Of a stretch of 37,539 nucleotides of DNA, positions 24,430 to 36,820 are shown one piece after another. The translations under genes were made by a program, and so were the position numbers. The notes below the pieces were generated by a model. It saw only the letters and a program-made list of their open reading frames with translations. It did not search any database and had not been told where the DNA came from. Source of the stretch: Syntrophobacter sp. SbD2 (GTDB lineage: Bacteria; Desulfobacterota; Binatia; UBA9968); assembly GCA_945889495.1 (NCBI GenBank), contig CAMDBU010000049.1:1-37539 (forward strand), read 5' to 3'. Position 1 is the stretch's first letter. Each line of letters starts with the position of its first letter.

Positions 24430-25590
24430 ATGAACATTCACGAATTCCAAGCCAAGGATATCCTCAAGCGCTTCGGCGTGGTGGTGCCGCGCAGCATTGT
24501 CGCGACCACGCCGGAAGAAGCCAAGAAGGCGGCGCAAGAACTTGGCGGCGGCGTGTGCGTGGTCAAAGCGCAGATCCATGCCGGCGGCCGCGGCAAAGGC
24601 GGCGGCGTCAAGGTGGTCAAGAATCCCGACGAAGCAGCCGCTAGAGCGGGCGACATGCTGGGCAAAAATCTGGTCACCCACCAGACTGGCCCGGAGGGGC
24701 GCAAGGTGCGCCGGGTGTTGGTTGAGCAGGGGCTCGACATCGCCCGCGAGCTTTATCTCGCCATGGTGCTTGATCGCGCCCAGTCGCGGGTGACGGTGAT
24801 TTGTTCGTCGGAGGGTGGCGTCGAGATCGAGAAGGTCGCCGAAGAGCAGCCGGACAAAATTCTCAAAGAGACGATTGACCCGGTGATCGGTTTGGCGCCG
24901 TTTCAATGCCGGCGCATCGCGATCAAGCTGGGCATTCCCGCCGCGCTTACGGGGAAGTTCATCGCCGCCATGCAGGGGCTGTATCGCGCCTTCGACGAGT
25001 GCGATGCGGCGTTGGCCGAGATCAATCCGTTGATCCTGACTAAAGATGGCCAGGTGATGGCGCTCGACGCTAAAATGAATTTCGACAGCAACGCTTTGTT
25101 TCGCCACAAAGACATTCTCGCTTTGCGCGACACTGACGAAGAAGACCCACGTGAACTCGAAGCGAGCAAGTTCGACCTGTCCTATATTTCCCTCGACGGC
25201 AATATCGCCTGCATGGTCAATGGCGCCGGTCTGGCGATGGCGACCATGGATATCGTCAAACTTTACGGCGGCGAGCCGGCCAACTTTCTCGACGTCGGCG
25301 GCGGCGCCGACAAAGCTAAAGTTGCCAACGCCTTTCGCATCCTACTTGCTGACGAGCGGGTCAAGGGCGTGCTGATTAATATCTTTGGCGGCATCATGCG
25401 CTGCGATGTCTTAGCCCAAGGGGTGGTCGACGCGGCCCGTGAGTTGAGCATCAAAGTACCGCTGGTGGTGCGCATGCAGGGCACCAATGTTGCCGAAGGA
25501 CGAAAGATTCTCGCCGATTCGGGGCTCACCATTATCAGCGCTGAGACCATGGCCGAGGCGGCGGAGCGCATCGTTAAGGCGATTAGATAA
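24430..25590 (+). CDS. sucC: Succinyl-CoA synthetase beta subunit (ADP-forming type)
   Basis: A 386-residue ATP-grasp subunit that works with SucD to make succinate and ATP or GTP from succinyl-CoA. It starts [17 protein letters not shown], and [17 protein letters not shown] (46-62) is the nucleotide-binding glycine-rich loop. [14 protein letters not shown] and [16 protein letters not shown] form the C-terminal SucD-contacting domain. Size equals E. coli SucC (388). A 120-base gap with a repeat separates it from sucD, unusual as these genes normally overlap. Confidence 0.95.
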   Translation: MNIHEFQAKDILKRFGVVVPRSIVATTPEEAKKAAQELGGGVCVVKAQIHAGGRGKGGGVKVVKNPDEAAARAGDMLGKNLVTHQTGPEGRKVRRVLVEQGLDIARELYLAMVLDRAQSRVTVICSSEGGVEIEKVAEEQPDKILKETIDPVIGLAPFQCRRIAIKLGIPAALTGKFIAAMQGLYRAFDECDAALAEINPLILTKDGQVMALDAKMNFDSNALFRHKDILALRDTDEEDPRELEASKFDLSYISLDGNIACMVNGAGLAMATMDIVKLYGGEPANFLDVGGGADKAKVANAFRILLADERVKGVLINIFGGIMRCDVLAQGVVDAARELSIKVPLVVRMQGTNVAEGRKILADSGLTIISAETMAEAAERIVKAIR

Positions 25591-25704
25591 TTTTGGATTT
25601 TGGATTGCCGATTTTGGATTCCAAGAAAGGGATACAAGAAGTGATTTCGATTTTGTTACGGGACTTATCCGACAATCCAAAATCCAAAATCGAAAATCCA
25701 AAAT
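25591..25704. repeat. AT-rich inverted-repeat element (ATTTTGGATT family) between sucC and sucD
   Basis: The left arm at 25591-25620 (TTTTGGATTTTGGATTGCCG and onward) mirrors the right arm at 25674-25704 (AATCCAAAATCCAAAATCGA and onward). The 53-base centre differs. The element begins directly after the sucC stop and ends 6 bases before sucD, so it occupies the whole intergenic gap. Base composition is far more AT-rich than its neighbours. Confidence 0.8.
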
Positions 25705-25710
25705 AAACTC

Positions 25711-26583
25711 ATGTCTATCTTAGTTAACAAGAGCACCCGGGTCCTGACCCAAGGCATCACCGGAGCCACCGGCCAGTTCCACACCAAGGCGTGCAAAGAA
25801 TATGGCACGCAGATGGTCGCCGGGGTGACGCCAGGTAAGGGCGGTACGGCTTACGAAGGGATTCCGATCTTCGACACCGTCGACCAGGCGGTGCGCCAGA
25901 CCGGCGCCAATGCCACGGTGATCTATGTGCCGCCGCCGTTCGCCGCGGATGCGATTCTCGAAGCCGCCGATGCCAATATTCCCTTGATCATTTGCATCAC
26001 CGAAGGCGTGCCGGTGCGCGATATGGTCAAGGTCAAGCGCTATCTCACCGGCCGGAGCTCGCAGCTCCTCGGTCCCAACTGTCCCGGCACGATTACTCCC
26101 GGTGAATGTAAGATCGGCATCATGCCCGGCCATATCCATCGCCAAGGTACTATCGGCGTGGTGTCGCGCAGTGGCACCTTGACCTACGAAGCGGTGGATC
26201 AGTTGACTCGTTTGGGGCTCGGCCAATCGACCTGCGTCGGCATTGGCGGCGATCCGGTGCATGGTTTCGATTTTCTCGATGTCTTGAAATTATTCAACGA
26301 CGATCCCGGCACCGAAGCGGTGGTGATGATCGGCGAGATCGGCGGCAGCTCGGAAGAGGAAGCCGCGGCCTGGATTAAAACCAACATGAAAAAGCCCATG
26401 GCCGGCTTTATCGCCGGCCAGACGGCGCCATCGGGTAAGCGTATGGGCCATGCCGGCGCGATCATTTCCGGCGGCAAGGGCACGGCAAGTGAAAAAGTAG
26501 CAGCGATGAAACAAGCGGGGATTCGCATGGCGGCGTCGCCGGCGGATATCGGCCGCTCCATGCAGGAGGCATTAGGAAAATAA
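25711..26583 (+). CDS. sucD: Succinyl-CoA synthetase alpha subunit
   Basis: A 290-residue subunit that binds CoA and carries the phosphohistidine. [18 protein letters not shown] (15-32) is the CoA-binding Rossmann motif; [20 protein letters not shown] (about 125-144) is the family signature; [18 protein letters not shown] includes the phosphorylated His. Length matches E. coli SucD (289). No clear Shine-Dalgarno is seen because the repeat fills the upstream region; expression may depend on read-through from sucC. Confidence 0.95.
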   Translation: MSILVNKSTRVLTQGITGATGQFHTKACKEYGTQMVAGVTPGKGGTAYEGIPIFDTVDQAVRQTGANATVIYVPPPFAADAILEAADANIPLIICITEGVPVRDMVKVKRYLTGRSSQLLGPNCPGTITPGECKIGIMPGHIHRQGTIGVVSRSGTLTYEAVDQLTRLGLGQSTCVGIGGDPVHGFDFLDVLKLFNDDPGTEAVVMIGEIGGSSEEEAAAWIKTNMKKPMAGFIAGQTAPSGKRMGHAGAIISGGKGTASEKVAAMKQAGIRMAASPADIGRSMQEALGK

Positions 26584-26584
26584 T

Positions 26585-27004
26585 ATGGCTATGGAAAGAA
26601 CACTCTCGATCGTTAAACCGGACGCGGTGGGGCGCAATTTGATCGGCTCGATCTTGCGCAAATTCGAAACCGCTGGGCTGCGTATCGCCGGTGGCAAATT
26701 GATTCGTCTCACGCCCGAACAGGCCCAGGCGTTTTACGCCGTGCATAAAGCGCGGCCGTTTTTTCAGGGGCTGTGCGATTACATGTGCTCGGGGCCGATC
26801 TTCGTGTCGGTGCTCGAAGGCGACAACGCCATCGCGAAAAACCGCGAAGTCATGGGCGCCACCGATCCAGCGAAAGCGGCGCCAGGAACCATCCGCCAGG
26901 AATTTGGCCAGGACATCGAGAAGAACGCCGTCCATGGTTCCGACGCGCCAGAAACCGCCGCGGTGGAAATCGCTTTCTACTTCAAACCCGAAGAATTGTT
27001 TTAG
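26585..27004 (+). CDS. ndk: Nucleoside diphosphate kinase
   Basis: A 139-residue enzyme that exchanges the terminal phosphate between nucleoside triphosphates. [17 protein letters not shown] opens the fold, and NAVHGSD contains the phosphorylated His117. One base separates it from the sucD stop, so it is in the same operon. The pairing with succinyl-CoA synthetase makes sense as that enzyme can produce GTP or ATP; E. coli Ndk is also reported to associate with it. Confidence 0.96.
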   Translation: MAMERTLSIVKPDAVGRNLIGSILRKFETAGLRIAGGKLIRLTPEQAQAFYAVHKARPFFQGLCDYMCSGPIFVSVLEGDNAIAKNREVMGATDPAKAAPGTIRQEFGQDIEKNAVHGSDAPETAAVEIAFYFKPEELF

Positions 27005-27030
27005 CGCCGCGCCCTATTGGGTGGTTTGAC

Positions 27031-28110
27031 GTGAAGGCAGACGAGAAGCCCAATATCAAGGATCTGAGCGCCGGCGAATTCGCCGACTATCTCGCCGCGG
27101 TCAAACAGCCCGCCTATCGCGCCAAGCAAATCTGGCAGTGGCTATTCCGCGAGCATGTCACCGAGTTCGCCGCCATGACCAATCTGCCGGCGGCGCTGCG
27201 CCAACAGTTGGACAGCTCCTTTTCGATTGGCCGCTTGGCGATCTTGCGCCGTCATGAGTCCCAAGACGGCACGGTAAAATTTCTCTTTGGCTTGGCCGAC
27301 GGCAAAAGCATCGAGAGCGTGGTGATCCCCGAGCCCAATCGTTTGACCATCTGCATCTCGACCCAAGTCGGCTGCGCTTACGGTTGCGCCTTTTGCGCCA
27401 CTGGGTTGTTGGGATTCAAGCGCAATCTTACTTGCGGCGAGATCGTCGAGCAGATTCTCGAAGCCAATCGCAGCGTCAGCGATGGCCGGCGCATCAGCAA
27501 TGTCGTTTTGATGGGCATGGGCGAGCCCTTGGCCAATTATGACCAAACCCTGCGCGCCCTGGAGATCATGATCGAGCAGGCCTGGGGTTTACAGATCTCA
27601 CCGCGTAAAATCACCCTGTCGAGCGTCGGTCTGGTGCCGCAGATTCAAAAGCTGATGGAACAAACCAACGTCACCCTGGCGATCTCGCTCCACGCCGCCA
27701 GCGAGGAGTTGCGCGGCCGGCTGATGCCGGTCAATCGCAAGTATTCTCTCACCGAGCTCATCGACTGCTGCCGCAATCTGCCGTTGCCGCGGCGCAAGCG
27801 GATTACTTTTGAATATGTTCTGCTTGGCGGGGTCAACGACTCAACCGCCGATGCCCAGGCGCTCTGCCGGTTGTTGCGCGGTGTGCCGAGTAAGGTCAAT
27901 TTGATCCCGTTCAATCCCCATCCCGGTAGCGAGTTTCACCGGCCGGCCGATGCGGCGGTTAAAGAATTTTACCAGGTGCTCTACGATCACAAGCTGCAAG
28001 TGAATATTCGCCGGCCGCGCGGCGACGATATCGCGGCGGCCTGCGGCCAGTTGCAGGGGCAGTCTCAAGCGGAGCTGGGTAACCCGCTGGCGCAGGCGGC
28101 GAGCAATTAA
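27031..28110 (+). CDS. rlmN: 23S rRNA (adenine2503-C2)/tRNA methyltransferase RlmN
   Basis: A 359-residue radical SAM methyltransferase. CAYGCAFCATG gives Cys115, Cys119 and Cys122 of the CxxxCxxC cluster motif, and RGDDIAAACGQLQG near the end holds the second conserved Cys that carries the methyl intermediate. ISTQVGCAYGC and LMGMGEPLANYDQTLRA are characteristic. The GTG at 27031 is chosen; the open frame extends back to 26773 but that part overlaps ndk. The ribosome site is weak (GGGTGG). Members also modify A37 of certain tRNAs. Confidence 0.93.
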   Translation: MKADEKPNIKDLSAGEFADYLAAVKQPAYRAKQIWQWLFREHVTEFAAMTNLPAALRQQLDSSFSIGRLAILRRHESQDGTVKFLFGLADGKSIESVVIPEPNRLTICISTQVGCAYGCAFCATGLLGFKRNLTCGEIVEQILEANRSVSDGRRISNVVLMGMGEPLANYDQTLRALEIMIEQAWGLQISPRKITLSSVGLVPQIQKLMEQTNVTLAISLHAASEELRGRLMPVNRKYSLTELIDCCRNLPLPRRKRITFEYVLLGGVNDSTADAQALCRLLRGVPSKVNLIPFNPHPGSEFHRPADAAVKEFYQVLYDHKLQVNIRRPRGDDIAAACGQLQGQSQAELGNPLAQAASN

Positions 28111-28119
28111 CGTACTGCC

Positions 28120-28998
28120 ATGACGCAACCCATCATCGGCGTGATCGGCGGCAGCGGCCTGTACCAAATGGACGGCCTGAAGAACATGCGCGAAGTGGCG
28201 GTGGCGACCCCCTTCGGTAAACCTTCGGACAAGCTGGTGCGCGGTAAGCTGGGTGACAGCGAGCTAGTGTTCCTGCCGCGTCACGGCAAAGGCCACCGGT
28301 TATTGCCCACCGAAGTTAACTACCGGGCGAATATTTTCGCCATGAAAAAATTAGGCGTCGAGCGGATTATTTCCGTCAGCGCGGTGGGCAGCTTGCGCGC
28401 CGAGATCGCGCCGGGCCATCTGGTCGTGCCCGATCAATTCATCGATCGCACCAGCCAGCGGCCGAGTACGTTTTTCGGCAAAGGTTTGGTCGCCCATGTC
28501 AGCTTGGCCGATCCGTTCTGCAAACATCTATCCGGCGTCCTGGCTGAGTCCGCCGAGCCGGCCGGCGCGACGGTGCATCGCGGCGGCACCTATGTGTGCA
28601 TGGAAGGGCCGCAGTTCTCGACCCGGGCCGAATCCCATCTCTATCGCAGCTGGGGCGCCCAGGTGATCGGCATGACCAACCTGCAAGAAGCCAAGCTCGC
28701 CCGCGAAGCGGAGATCTGTTTCGCGACCTTGGCTTTGGCCACCGACTACGATTGCTGGAACGAGCAGGCCGGCGATGTCGACATCGATAGCGTTCTGGCG
28801 GTTTTACAAAACAACGTCGCCCTGGCGCGGCGCACCATCGGCGCGGCGGTGGGCCTGTTGACCGCTCAGCGCGATTGTAACACTCAGCGCGATTGTAACT
28901 GTGCGACCGCGTTAAAGGATGCTATCATCACGGATCGCCGCTTGATTCCCCGGAAACTGCGGCAGGATTTGAAACCAATTATAGGGAAATATTTATGA
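28120..28998 (+). CDS. mtnP: S-methyl-5'-thioadenosine phosphorylase
   Basis: A 292-residue PNP/MTAP-family enzyme that splits methylthioadenosine into adenine and 5-methylthioribose-1-phosphate. GVIGGSGLYQMDGL (7-20) binds phosphate, FLPRHGKGHRLLPTEVNYRA follows, and ATDYDCW near residue 207 carries the two Asp that select 6-amino purines, supporting MTAP over guanosine phosphorylase. Near the C-terminus six residues are repeated (QRDCNT then QRDCNC), caused by an 18-base tandem copy. The end, LKPIIGKYL, is normal. Its stop overlaps the next start by 4 bases. Confidence 0.9.
   Translation: MTQPIIGVIGGSGLYQMDGLKNMREVAVATPFGKPSDKLVRGKLGDSELVFLPRHGKGHRLLPTEVNYRANIFAMKKLGVERIISVSAVGSLRAEIAPGHLVVPDQFIDRTSQRPSTFFGKGLVAHVSLADPFCKHLSGVLAESAEPAGATVHRGGTYVCMEGPQFSTRAESHLYRSWGAQVIGMTNLQEAKLAREAEICFATLALATDYDCWNEQAGDVDIDSVLAVLQNNVALARRTIGAAVGLLTAQRDCNTQRDCNCATALKDAIITDRRLIPRKLRQDLKPIIGKYL
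28865..28900. repeat. In-frame 18-base tandem duplication inside mtnP
   Basis: CTCAGCGCGATTGTAAC occurs at 28865-28881 and again at 28883-28899, an 18-base period. It adds QRDCNT to a C-terminal loop without breaking the frame. The two copies are identical apart from the last base, suggesting a recent event. Confidence 0.85.
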
Positions 28999-29900
28999 GC
29001 GTACTGGTTGTCGGCACGGTTGCATTCGATTCCATCGAGACTCCATCGGGGTCGGCGGAGAGAATTCTCGGCGGCTCGGCGTCTTATTTCGCCCTGGGCG
29101 CCAGTTACTTCGCGCCGGTGCGCATGGTCGGCGTCATTGGCCAGGACTTTCCCCAGGATTATCTCGATCTGTTTACCCAGCGCGGCATCGATATCGCCGG
29201 CATCAAGCGCGAGGCGGGCGATACCTTTCATTGGCGCGGCCGTTATCATGAAGATATCAACCAGCGCGATACCATCGAGCTCCACCTGAACGTGCTCGCG
29301 GGCTTTCAACCCAAACTGCCGGAAGCCTATCGCGACTCGGAATATGTTTTTCTTGGCAACATCGACCCGGTGATTCAGATGGACGTGGTCGAGCAGATGC
29401 GCCATATGAAATTGCTCGCCTTGGACACCATGGACTACTGGATTGGCGCGAGCCTGGACACCCTTAAGAAAGTTCTTCAGCGCGTCGAGATGCTGGTGCT
29501 GAACGATTCCGAAGCGCGCCTATTGAGCGGCTACGACAATATCGTTAAAGCCGCCCGGGCGATCCTGCGCATGGGGCCGAAGATGGTGTTGATCAAGCGC
29601 GGCGAGTATGGCGTGTTGCAGTTCTCCGATTCATCCGTGTTCGCCACCCCGGCCTATCCCCTCGAAGAGGTTTTCGATCCCACCGGCGCGGGCGATTCCT
29701 TCGCCGGCGGCCTGATGGGACAATTGGCGCGCACTGGCGATTTGACCCAAGGTAGTCTGCGCCGGGCGATCGTCTACGGTTCGGTGGTGGCGTCGTTCAC
29801 GGTCGAGGATTTCGGCGTCAAGCGGTTGGCCGCGCTGTCCTTGCCGGAAATCGAAGAGCGCTACCAACGATTTGTCGAACTGACCGATTTTCATTCTTGA
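28995..29900 (+). CDS. PfkB-family carbohydrate/nucleoside kinase
   Basis: A 301-residue ribokinase-like kinase. ILGGSASYFALGASYF (24-39) is the first PfkB motif, and DPTGAGDSFAGGLMG (228-242) is the second, with Asp234 as catalytic base. The lid region is short. ATG 28995 overlaps the mtnP stop (ATGA), so the two proteins are translationally coupled. This suggests a role in handling adenine nucleosides or sugars from the methylthioadenosine reaction, but the family covers ribose, adenosine, fructose and others, and no substrate can be assigned from motifs. Confidence 0.85.
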   Translation: MSVLVVGTVAFDSIETPSGSAERILGGSASYFALGASYFAPVRMVGVIGQDFPQDYLDLFTQRGIDIAGIKREAGDTFHWRGRYHEDINQRDTIELHLNVLAGFQPKLPEAYRDSEYVFLGNIDPVIQMDVVEQMRHMKLLALDTMDYWIGASLDTLKKVLQRVEMLVLNDSEARLLSGYDNIVKAARAILRMGPKMVLIKRGEYGVLQFSDSSVFATPAYPLEEVFDPTGAGDSFAGGLMGQLARTGDLTQGSLRRAIVYGSVVASFTVEDFGVKRLAALSLPEIEERYQRFVELTDFHS

Positions 29901-29904
29901 ACCG

Positions 29905-30858
29905 ATGGATATTTCGGTCGTCATTCCAGTTTACAACGAGGAAGAGAACGTCGAGCCGTTGGTCGGCGAGATCGCCGCGGCGCTGTCGGCGCTGGGCAAG
30001 AGTTACGAAGTGGTGCTGGTCGATGATGGCAGCAAGGACGGCACCTTTGCCAAGCTTAAAGCGCTGCGGACGAATTTTCCCATGCTCAAGGTGATTCGCC
30101 TCAAGCGCAATTTTGGCCAGACCGCGGCGATGGCCGCGGGCTTGGCCGGTGCCCAAGGGGCGGTGGTGATACTGATGGATGGCGACGCCCAGAACGACCC
30201 TGCCGATATCCCGGCCATGCTGGCCAAGCTCGACGAAGGCTATGACCTGGTGGCGGGTTGGCGCTTCAATCGCCAGGATCCGTTTATCAACCGCCGGTTG
30301 CCGTCGATGATCGCTAACCGGCTGATCTCTTTTACCACCCATGTGAAGCTCCATGACTATGGCTGCACCTTGAAGGCGATGCGCGGGGAGGTAGCCAAAG
30401 ATTTGCGCCTCTATGGCGAGATGCACCGTTTCATTCCGGCCATCGCCTACGAGCGCGGCGCGCGCATCGCCGAAATGAAGGTCAACCACCGGCCGCGCCT
30501 GCGCGGCATCTCGAAGTATGGCATTACCCGCACGCTGCGCGTGGTGCTCGATCTGTTGACGGTGAAATTTTTGAGCAGCTATTCGACCCGGCCGTCCCAT
30601 GTCTTCGGCCCGATCGGTTTGGCCAGCGGCTTTTTGGGCTTTCTCATTGGCTTTTATCTGTCCGTGCAGAAATTGTTCTACGGCCAGGATATTGGCGGCC
30701 GGCCGCTGCTGCTCTTGGGGATTCTGTTGATCTTCATTGGCTTTCAGTTCGTCACCATGGGTTTGTTGGGCGAGATGCTGGCGCGCACCTATCACGAGTC
30801 TCAGGACCGGCCGGTGTACGTGGTCGGCGAAATTCTCGACGGGAGAGTGGCTATATGA
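29905..30858 (+). CDS. GT2-family glycosyltransferase with two C-terminal membrane helices (DPM1/GtrB/ArnC type)
   Basis: A 317-residue membrane-associated transferase. The GT-A domain (1-220) opens ISVVIPVYNEEENVEPLV and has VLVDDGSKDGT with the nucleotide-binding Asp pair, plus MDGDAQNDPADIP as the DxD-like metal site. Two hydrophobic helices near residues 235-255 and 268-290 anchor it. This is the architecture of enzymes that load a sugar onto a polyprenyl phosphate. ATG 29905 follows the kinase by 4 bases. With the next three genes it forms a UDP-sugar module, so the donor may be UDP-glucose, UDP-glucuronate or UDP-xylose (inference). Confidence 0.88.
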   Translation: MDISVVIPVYNEEENVEPLVGEIAAALSALGKSYEVVLVDDGSKDGTFAKLKALRTNFPMLKVIRLKRNFGQTAAMAAGLAGAQGAVVILMDGDAQNDPADIPAMLAKLDEGYDLVAGWRFNRQDPFINRRLPSMIANRLISFTTHVKLHDYGCTLKAMRGEVAKDLRLYGEMHRFIPAIAYERGARIAEMKVNHRPRLRGISKYGITRTLRVVLDLLTVKFLSSYSTRPSHVFGPIGLASGFLGFLIGFYLSVQKLFYGQDIGGRPLLLLGILLIFIGFQFVTMGLLGEMLARTYHESQDRPVYVVGEILDGRVAI

Positions 30859-32151
30859 AGTTGGCTGTAGTGGGCACCGGCTACGTCGGTTTGGTCGCGG
30901 GGACCTGCTTGGCGGAGAGCGGTAACGATGTCATCTGCGTCGACATCGATGCGAAAAAAATCGACCTGTTGAATTCGGGCAAGGTGCCGATCTACGAACC
31001 GGGTTTGGAAGAAATGGTCCGGCGCAACGCCGAGGATCAGCGCCTGAGTTTCACCACCGATTTGGACTTGGCGGTGAAAAGTTCTGAGATCGTTTTCATC
31101 GCCGTCGGCACGCCGCAGGGACCGACAGGCCACGCCAATTTGGAATATGTCAAAGCGACAGCGCAAGGCATCGCCAAGGCGCTCGATGGTTTTAAAATCA
31201 TCGTCACCAAAAGCACCGTGCCGGTGGGCACCGCCGACCAGATCAAGCAGTGGATCAAAGCGGAGACCAGTCACCCCTTCGCCGTGGCCTCCAATCCTGA
31301 GTTCATGAAGGAGGGCGCGGCGGTGGAGGATTTCATGAAGCCCGACCGGGTGGTGCTGGGCGGCGATAACCCCGAGGCGCTGGCCAAGCTGCGCGAACTA
31401 TATGACCCATTTGTCCGCACCGGCAATCCGATCCTGACCATGGACAGCCGCAGCGCCGAGATGAGCAAGTATGCCGCCAACGCCATGCTGGCGACCAAGA
31501 TCTCGTTCATCAACGAAGTCGCCCGGCTCTGTGAGGAGATGCACGCCGACATCGGCGAAGTGCGCCGGGCGATCAGTCTCGACCGGCGCATCGGCCCGCA
31601 CTTTATTTTTCCCGGCGTCGGTTACGGCGGCTCATGTTTTCCCAAGGACACCCGCGCCATGATCGGCATGGGCGGCGAACGCCAAGAGATGGTGCTGCTC
31701 AAGGCGGTGGAGCAGGTCAACGAGCGCCAGAAGCGCTGGCTGTTCGACAAGGTTGAGGGTCATTTCGGCGATAAACTTGCGGGACTGACTTTCGCGGTTT
31801 GGGGCTTGGCCTTCAAGCCCCGCACCGACGATATGCGCGATGCGCCGGCGATCAACTTGATCGAGTCCTTGCTCGGCGCCGGCGCCCGGGTGCAGGCCTT
31901 CGATCCCGAAGCGATGGAAGAGGCGCGGAAAATATTTGGCGACCGCATTCAATACACCCATCGCAACTACGATGCGCTGCACGGCGCCGCGGCCTTGCTG
32001 ATCGTCACCGAGTGGAACGAGTTCCGCCGGCCCGATTTCGCCAGGGTGAAAAACCTGCTCACCGAGCCGATCATCTTCGACGGCCGCAACATTTACGATC
32101 CGGCGGATCTCGGCAAACTAGGATTCACCTACTATTCAATTGGGAGAAGGC

Positions 32152-32159
<8 letters not shown>
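30855..32159 (+). CDS. ugd: UDP-glucose 6-dehydrogenase
   Basis: A 434-residue NAD-dependent enzyme oxidising UDP-glucose to UDP-glucuronate. [17 protein letters not shown] (7-23) is the NAD motif. [16 protein letters not shown] (254-269) carries the catalytic Cys261. Lys205 and Asn209 in [10 protein letters not shown] are the conserved pair. The C-terminal [20 protein letters not shown] is the UDP-binding domain hallmark. It starts inside the end of the glycosyltransferase gene (ATGA), and its stop lies within the start of the next gene. Confidence 0.95.
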
Positions 32160-33084
<925 letters not shown>

Positions 33085-33094
33085 GACCACTGCC

Positions 33095-34017
33095 ATGCGA
33101 ATTGTCGTTACCGGCGGCGCCGGCTTTATCGCTTCGAACATCACCGATGCCTATCTTGAGCGCGGCCATGAAGTGCATATCTTCGATGACCTCTCCACCG
33201 GCCAGCGCCAGAACTTAAATCCCAAGGCGACGCTGCATGAGATCGACATCGCCGATGGCAAGAGCGCCAAGCTGATCGAGCAGCTCAAGCCCGATGTGCT
33301 GAGCCATCACGCGGCGCAAATGGACGTGCGTCGTTCGGTGGCCGATCCGACCTTCGATGCCCGGGTGAATATCTTAGGCTTTATTAATTTGTTAGAGGGC
33401 TGCAAAAATGCCGGCGTTAAAAAAGTCATCTTCGCGTCGTCGGGCGGTGCCGTGTACGGCGAGCAGGAGATTTTTCCCGCGCCGGAAAGCCACCCGACCC
33501 AACCGGCGAGCCCCTACGGCGTGAGCAAGCGCACCGGCGAGTTGTATTTGTCCTATTATCAGCAGACCTTTGGCTTGCCTTATCTCGCGCTGCGCTACGC
33601 CAATGTTTATGGGCCGCGCCAATCCGCCCATGGCGAGGCCGGCGTGGTGGCGATTTTTCTGTCGATGCTACTTACCGGCAAGACGCCGGTGATCAACGGC
33701 GACGGCAAGCAAAGCCGCGATTACGTCTACGTCGGCGACGTGGTGGCGGCCAATGTCGCGGCGCTGGCGAGCGATTTCATCGGCCCGGTCAATATCGGCA
33801 CTGGCATCGAAACCGACGTGGTGGAGATATACAATCATTTACGCGATGCGGTGGGTATTGGGCTCCAGGCGCAACATGGACCGGCCAAAGCCGGCGAACA
33901 GCGGCGCAGCTGCATCGATAACCGGCGCGCCGGCGAAGTCCTAGGCTGGCGGCCCCAAGTCGCCCTGGCCGATGGCCTCAAACGCACCGCTGCGTATTAC
34001 CGCGAAAATCTGACTCA

Positions 34018-34021
<4 letters not shown>
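33095..34021 (+). CDS. NAD-dependent epimerase/dehydratase, GalE-like
   Basis: A 308-residue extended [23 protein letters not shown] holds the NAD motif with Ala in place of the usual Gly (GxxGxxA). [10 protein letters not shown] (114-123) and [11 protein letters not shown] (139-149) give Ser115/116, Tyr141 and Lys145. It is close to UDP-glucose/UDP-xylose 4-epimerases, so UDP-galactose, UDP-arabinose or UDP-galacturonate could be made, depending on which partner sugar is used. Following UXS, UDP-xylose to UDP-arabinose is an attractive but unproven possibility. Its stop overlaps the lepA start by 4 bases. Confidence 0.85.
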
Positions 34022-35811
<1,790 letters not shown>

Positions 35812-35823
35812 ATTGGACGCTTC

Positions 35824-36480
35824 ATGGCTGAAAAAGTAAAAGACCAAATCGCCGCCGGAGGCAACGTGGAGCAGAAGGCCAAATCGACGTTTCGCGAGTA
35901 CGCCGAAGCGATCGTCATGGCGCTGCTCTTGGCGCTGTTCATCCGCACCTTCATCGTTCAGGCCTTCAAGATTCCCTCGGGTTCGATGATCCCGACGCTG
36001 GCGATCGGCGATCATATTTTGGTCAACAAACTTTCCTACGGCGTGCGCATCCCTTTTCTAGAAAAATATTTGGTCGATTTCGGCACCCCGGCGCGCGGCG
36101 ATGTGATCGTCTTCATCTATCCCGAAGACCGTTCGAAAGATTTCATCAAGCGGGTGGTCGGCGTCGCCGGCGACAACGTCGAAGTGCGCAGCAAGAAGGT
36201 TTTTATCAACGGCCAAGCGGTGGAGGATAGCCACGCTCATTTCGAGGGCTACGATCCGCAGTTGGGCGGCACGGTCAACGGCGACAACTACGGACCGAAG
36301 GTGGTTCCCGAGGGCCATGTCTATGTCATGGGCGACAACCGCGACCGCAGCTACGACAGCCGCTTCTGGGGCTATGTGCCGCTCAGCGAAGTGCGCGGCA
36401 AGGCGTTTTTGATTTACTGGTCCTGGGACGGCATCGACCGCTGGGTGCGCTGGGAGCGCTTGGGCAGTTTGATCCGTTAG
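35824..36480 (+). CDS. lepB: Signal peptidase I
   Basis: A 218-residue S26 serine protease that removes signal peptides outside the inner membrane. One anchor helix (IVMALLLALFIRTFIVQAF, 30-48) leads into PSGSMIPTLAIGDHILVNK with the nucleophile Ser54; RSKDFIKRVVGVAGD holds the general-base Lys109; MGDNRDRSYDSRFWG is the box E signature. The 12-base gap after lepA fits a lepA-lepB operon. Shorter than E. coli LepB, as is normal outside enteric bacteria with a single anchor. Confidence 0.95.
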   Translation: MAEKVKDQIAAGGNVEQKAKSTFREYAEAIVMALLLALFIRTFIVQAFKIPSGSMIPTLAIGDHILVNKLSYGVRIPFLEKYLVDFGTPARGDVIVFIYPEDRSKDFIKRVVGVAGDNVEVRSKKVFINGQAVEDSHAHFEGYDPQLGGTVNGDNYGPKVVPEGHVYVMGDNRDRSYDSRFWGYVPLSEVRGKAFLIYWSWDGIDRWVRWERLGSLIR

Positions 36481-36528
36481 CCCGCGCCGGCCGGCGCCGA
36501 AATCCTGATTGAAAGTTAGAGCGAGGCG

Positions 36529-36816
36529 ATGACCAAAAAATCTAAAATAATTCTCACCAGCTTATCGGTCCTGGTGCTGCTCCTGGTGCTGGTGAATATT
36601 GTCATCGGCCTGGGCAACCAATCGATCCAGACCGATGTCAGCGAGCGCCAGCAGCTGATCGCCCATACCATGCAGTTAGAAGCGCTCAACCGCCAGCTGA
36701 TCAATGTACTGGCCAATCTCGCACTCAAGACCAACGATGAGCCGTTGATGGGCGTACTCGCCGCGGCGGGGATCAATCTGCAAGCCGGGCCACAAACCAA
36801 GCCAGCCGCTAAGTGA
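36529..36816 (+). CDS. Small single-span membrane protein (unknown)
   Basis: A 95-residue protein with one N-terminal membrane helix (IILTSLSVLVLLLVLVNIVI, 8-27) and a polar outer part. Residues 33-65 form a probable coiled coil (VSERQQLIAHTMQLEALNRQ), and the end is Pro/Lys rich. No family recognised. A weak GAGG-like site precedes ATG 36529. It comes 48 bases after lepB and 4 bases before another small membrane protein, with a similar layout of anchor plus coil, so the two probably form a pair. Confidence 0.65.
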   Translation: MTKKSKIILTSLSVLVLLLVLVNIVIGLGNQSIQTDVSERQQLIAHTMQLEALNRQLINVLANLALKTNDEPLMGVLAAAGINLQAGPQTKPAAK

Positions 36817-36820
36817 GACG

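Noticed and set aside
26773-27030. Upstream extension of rlmN to 26773
   Set aside because: It overlaps ndk in another frame and is Arg-rich shadow sequence.
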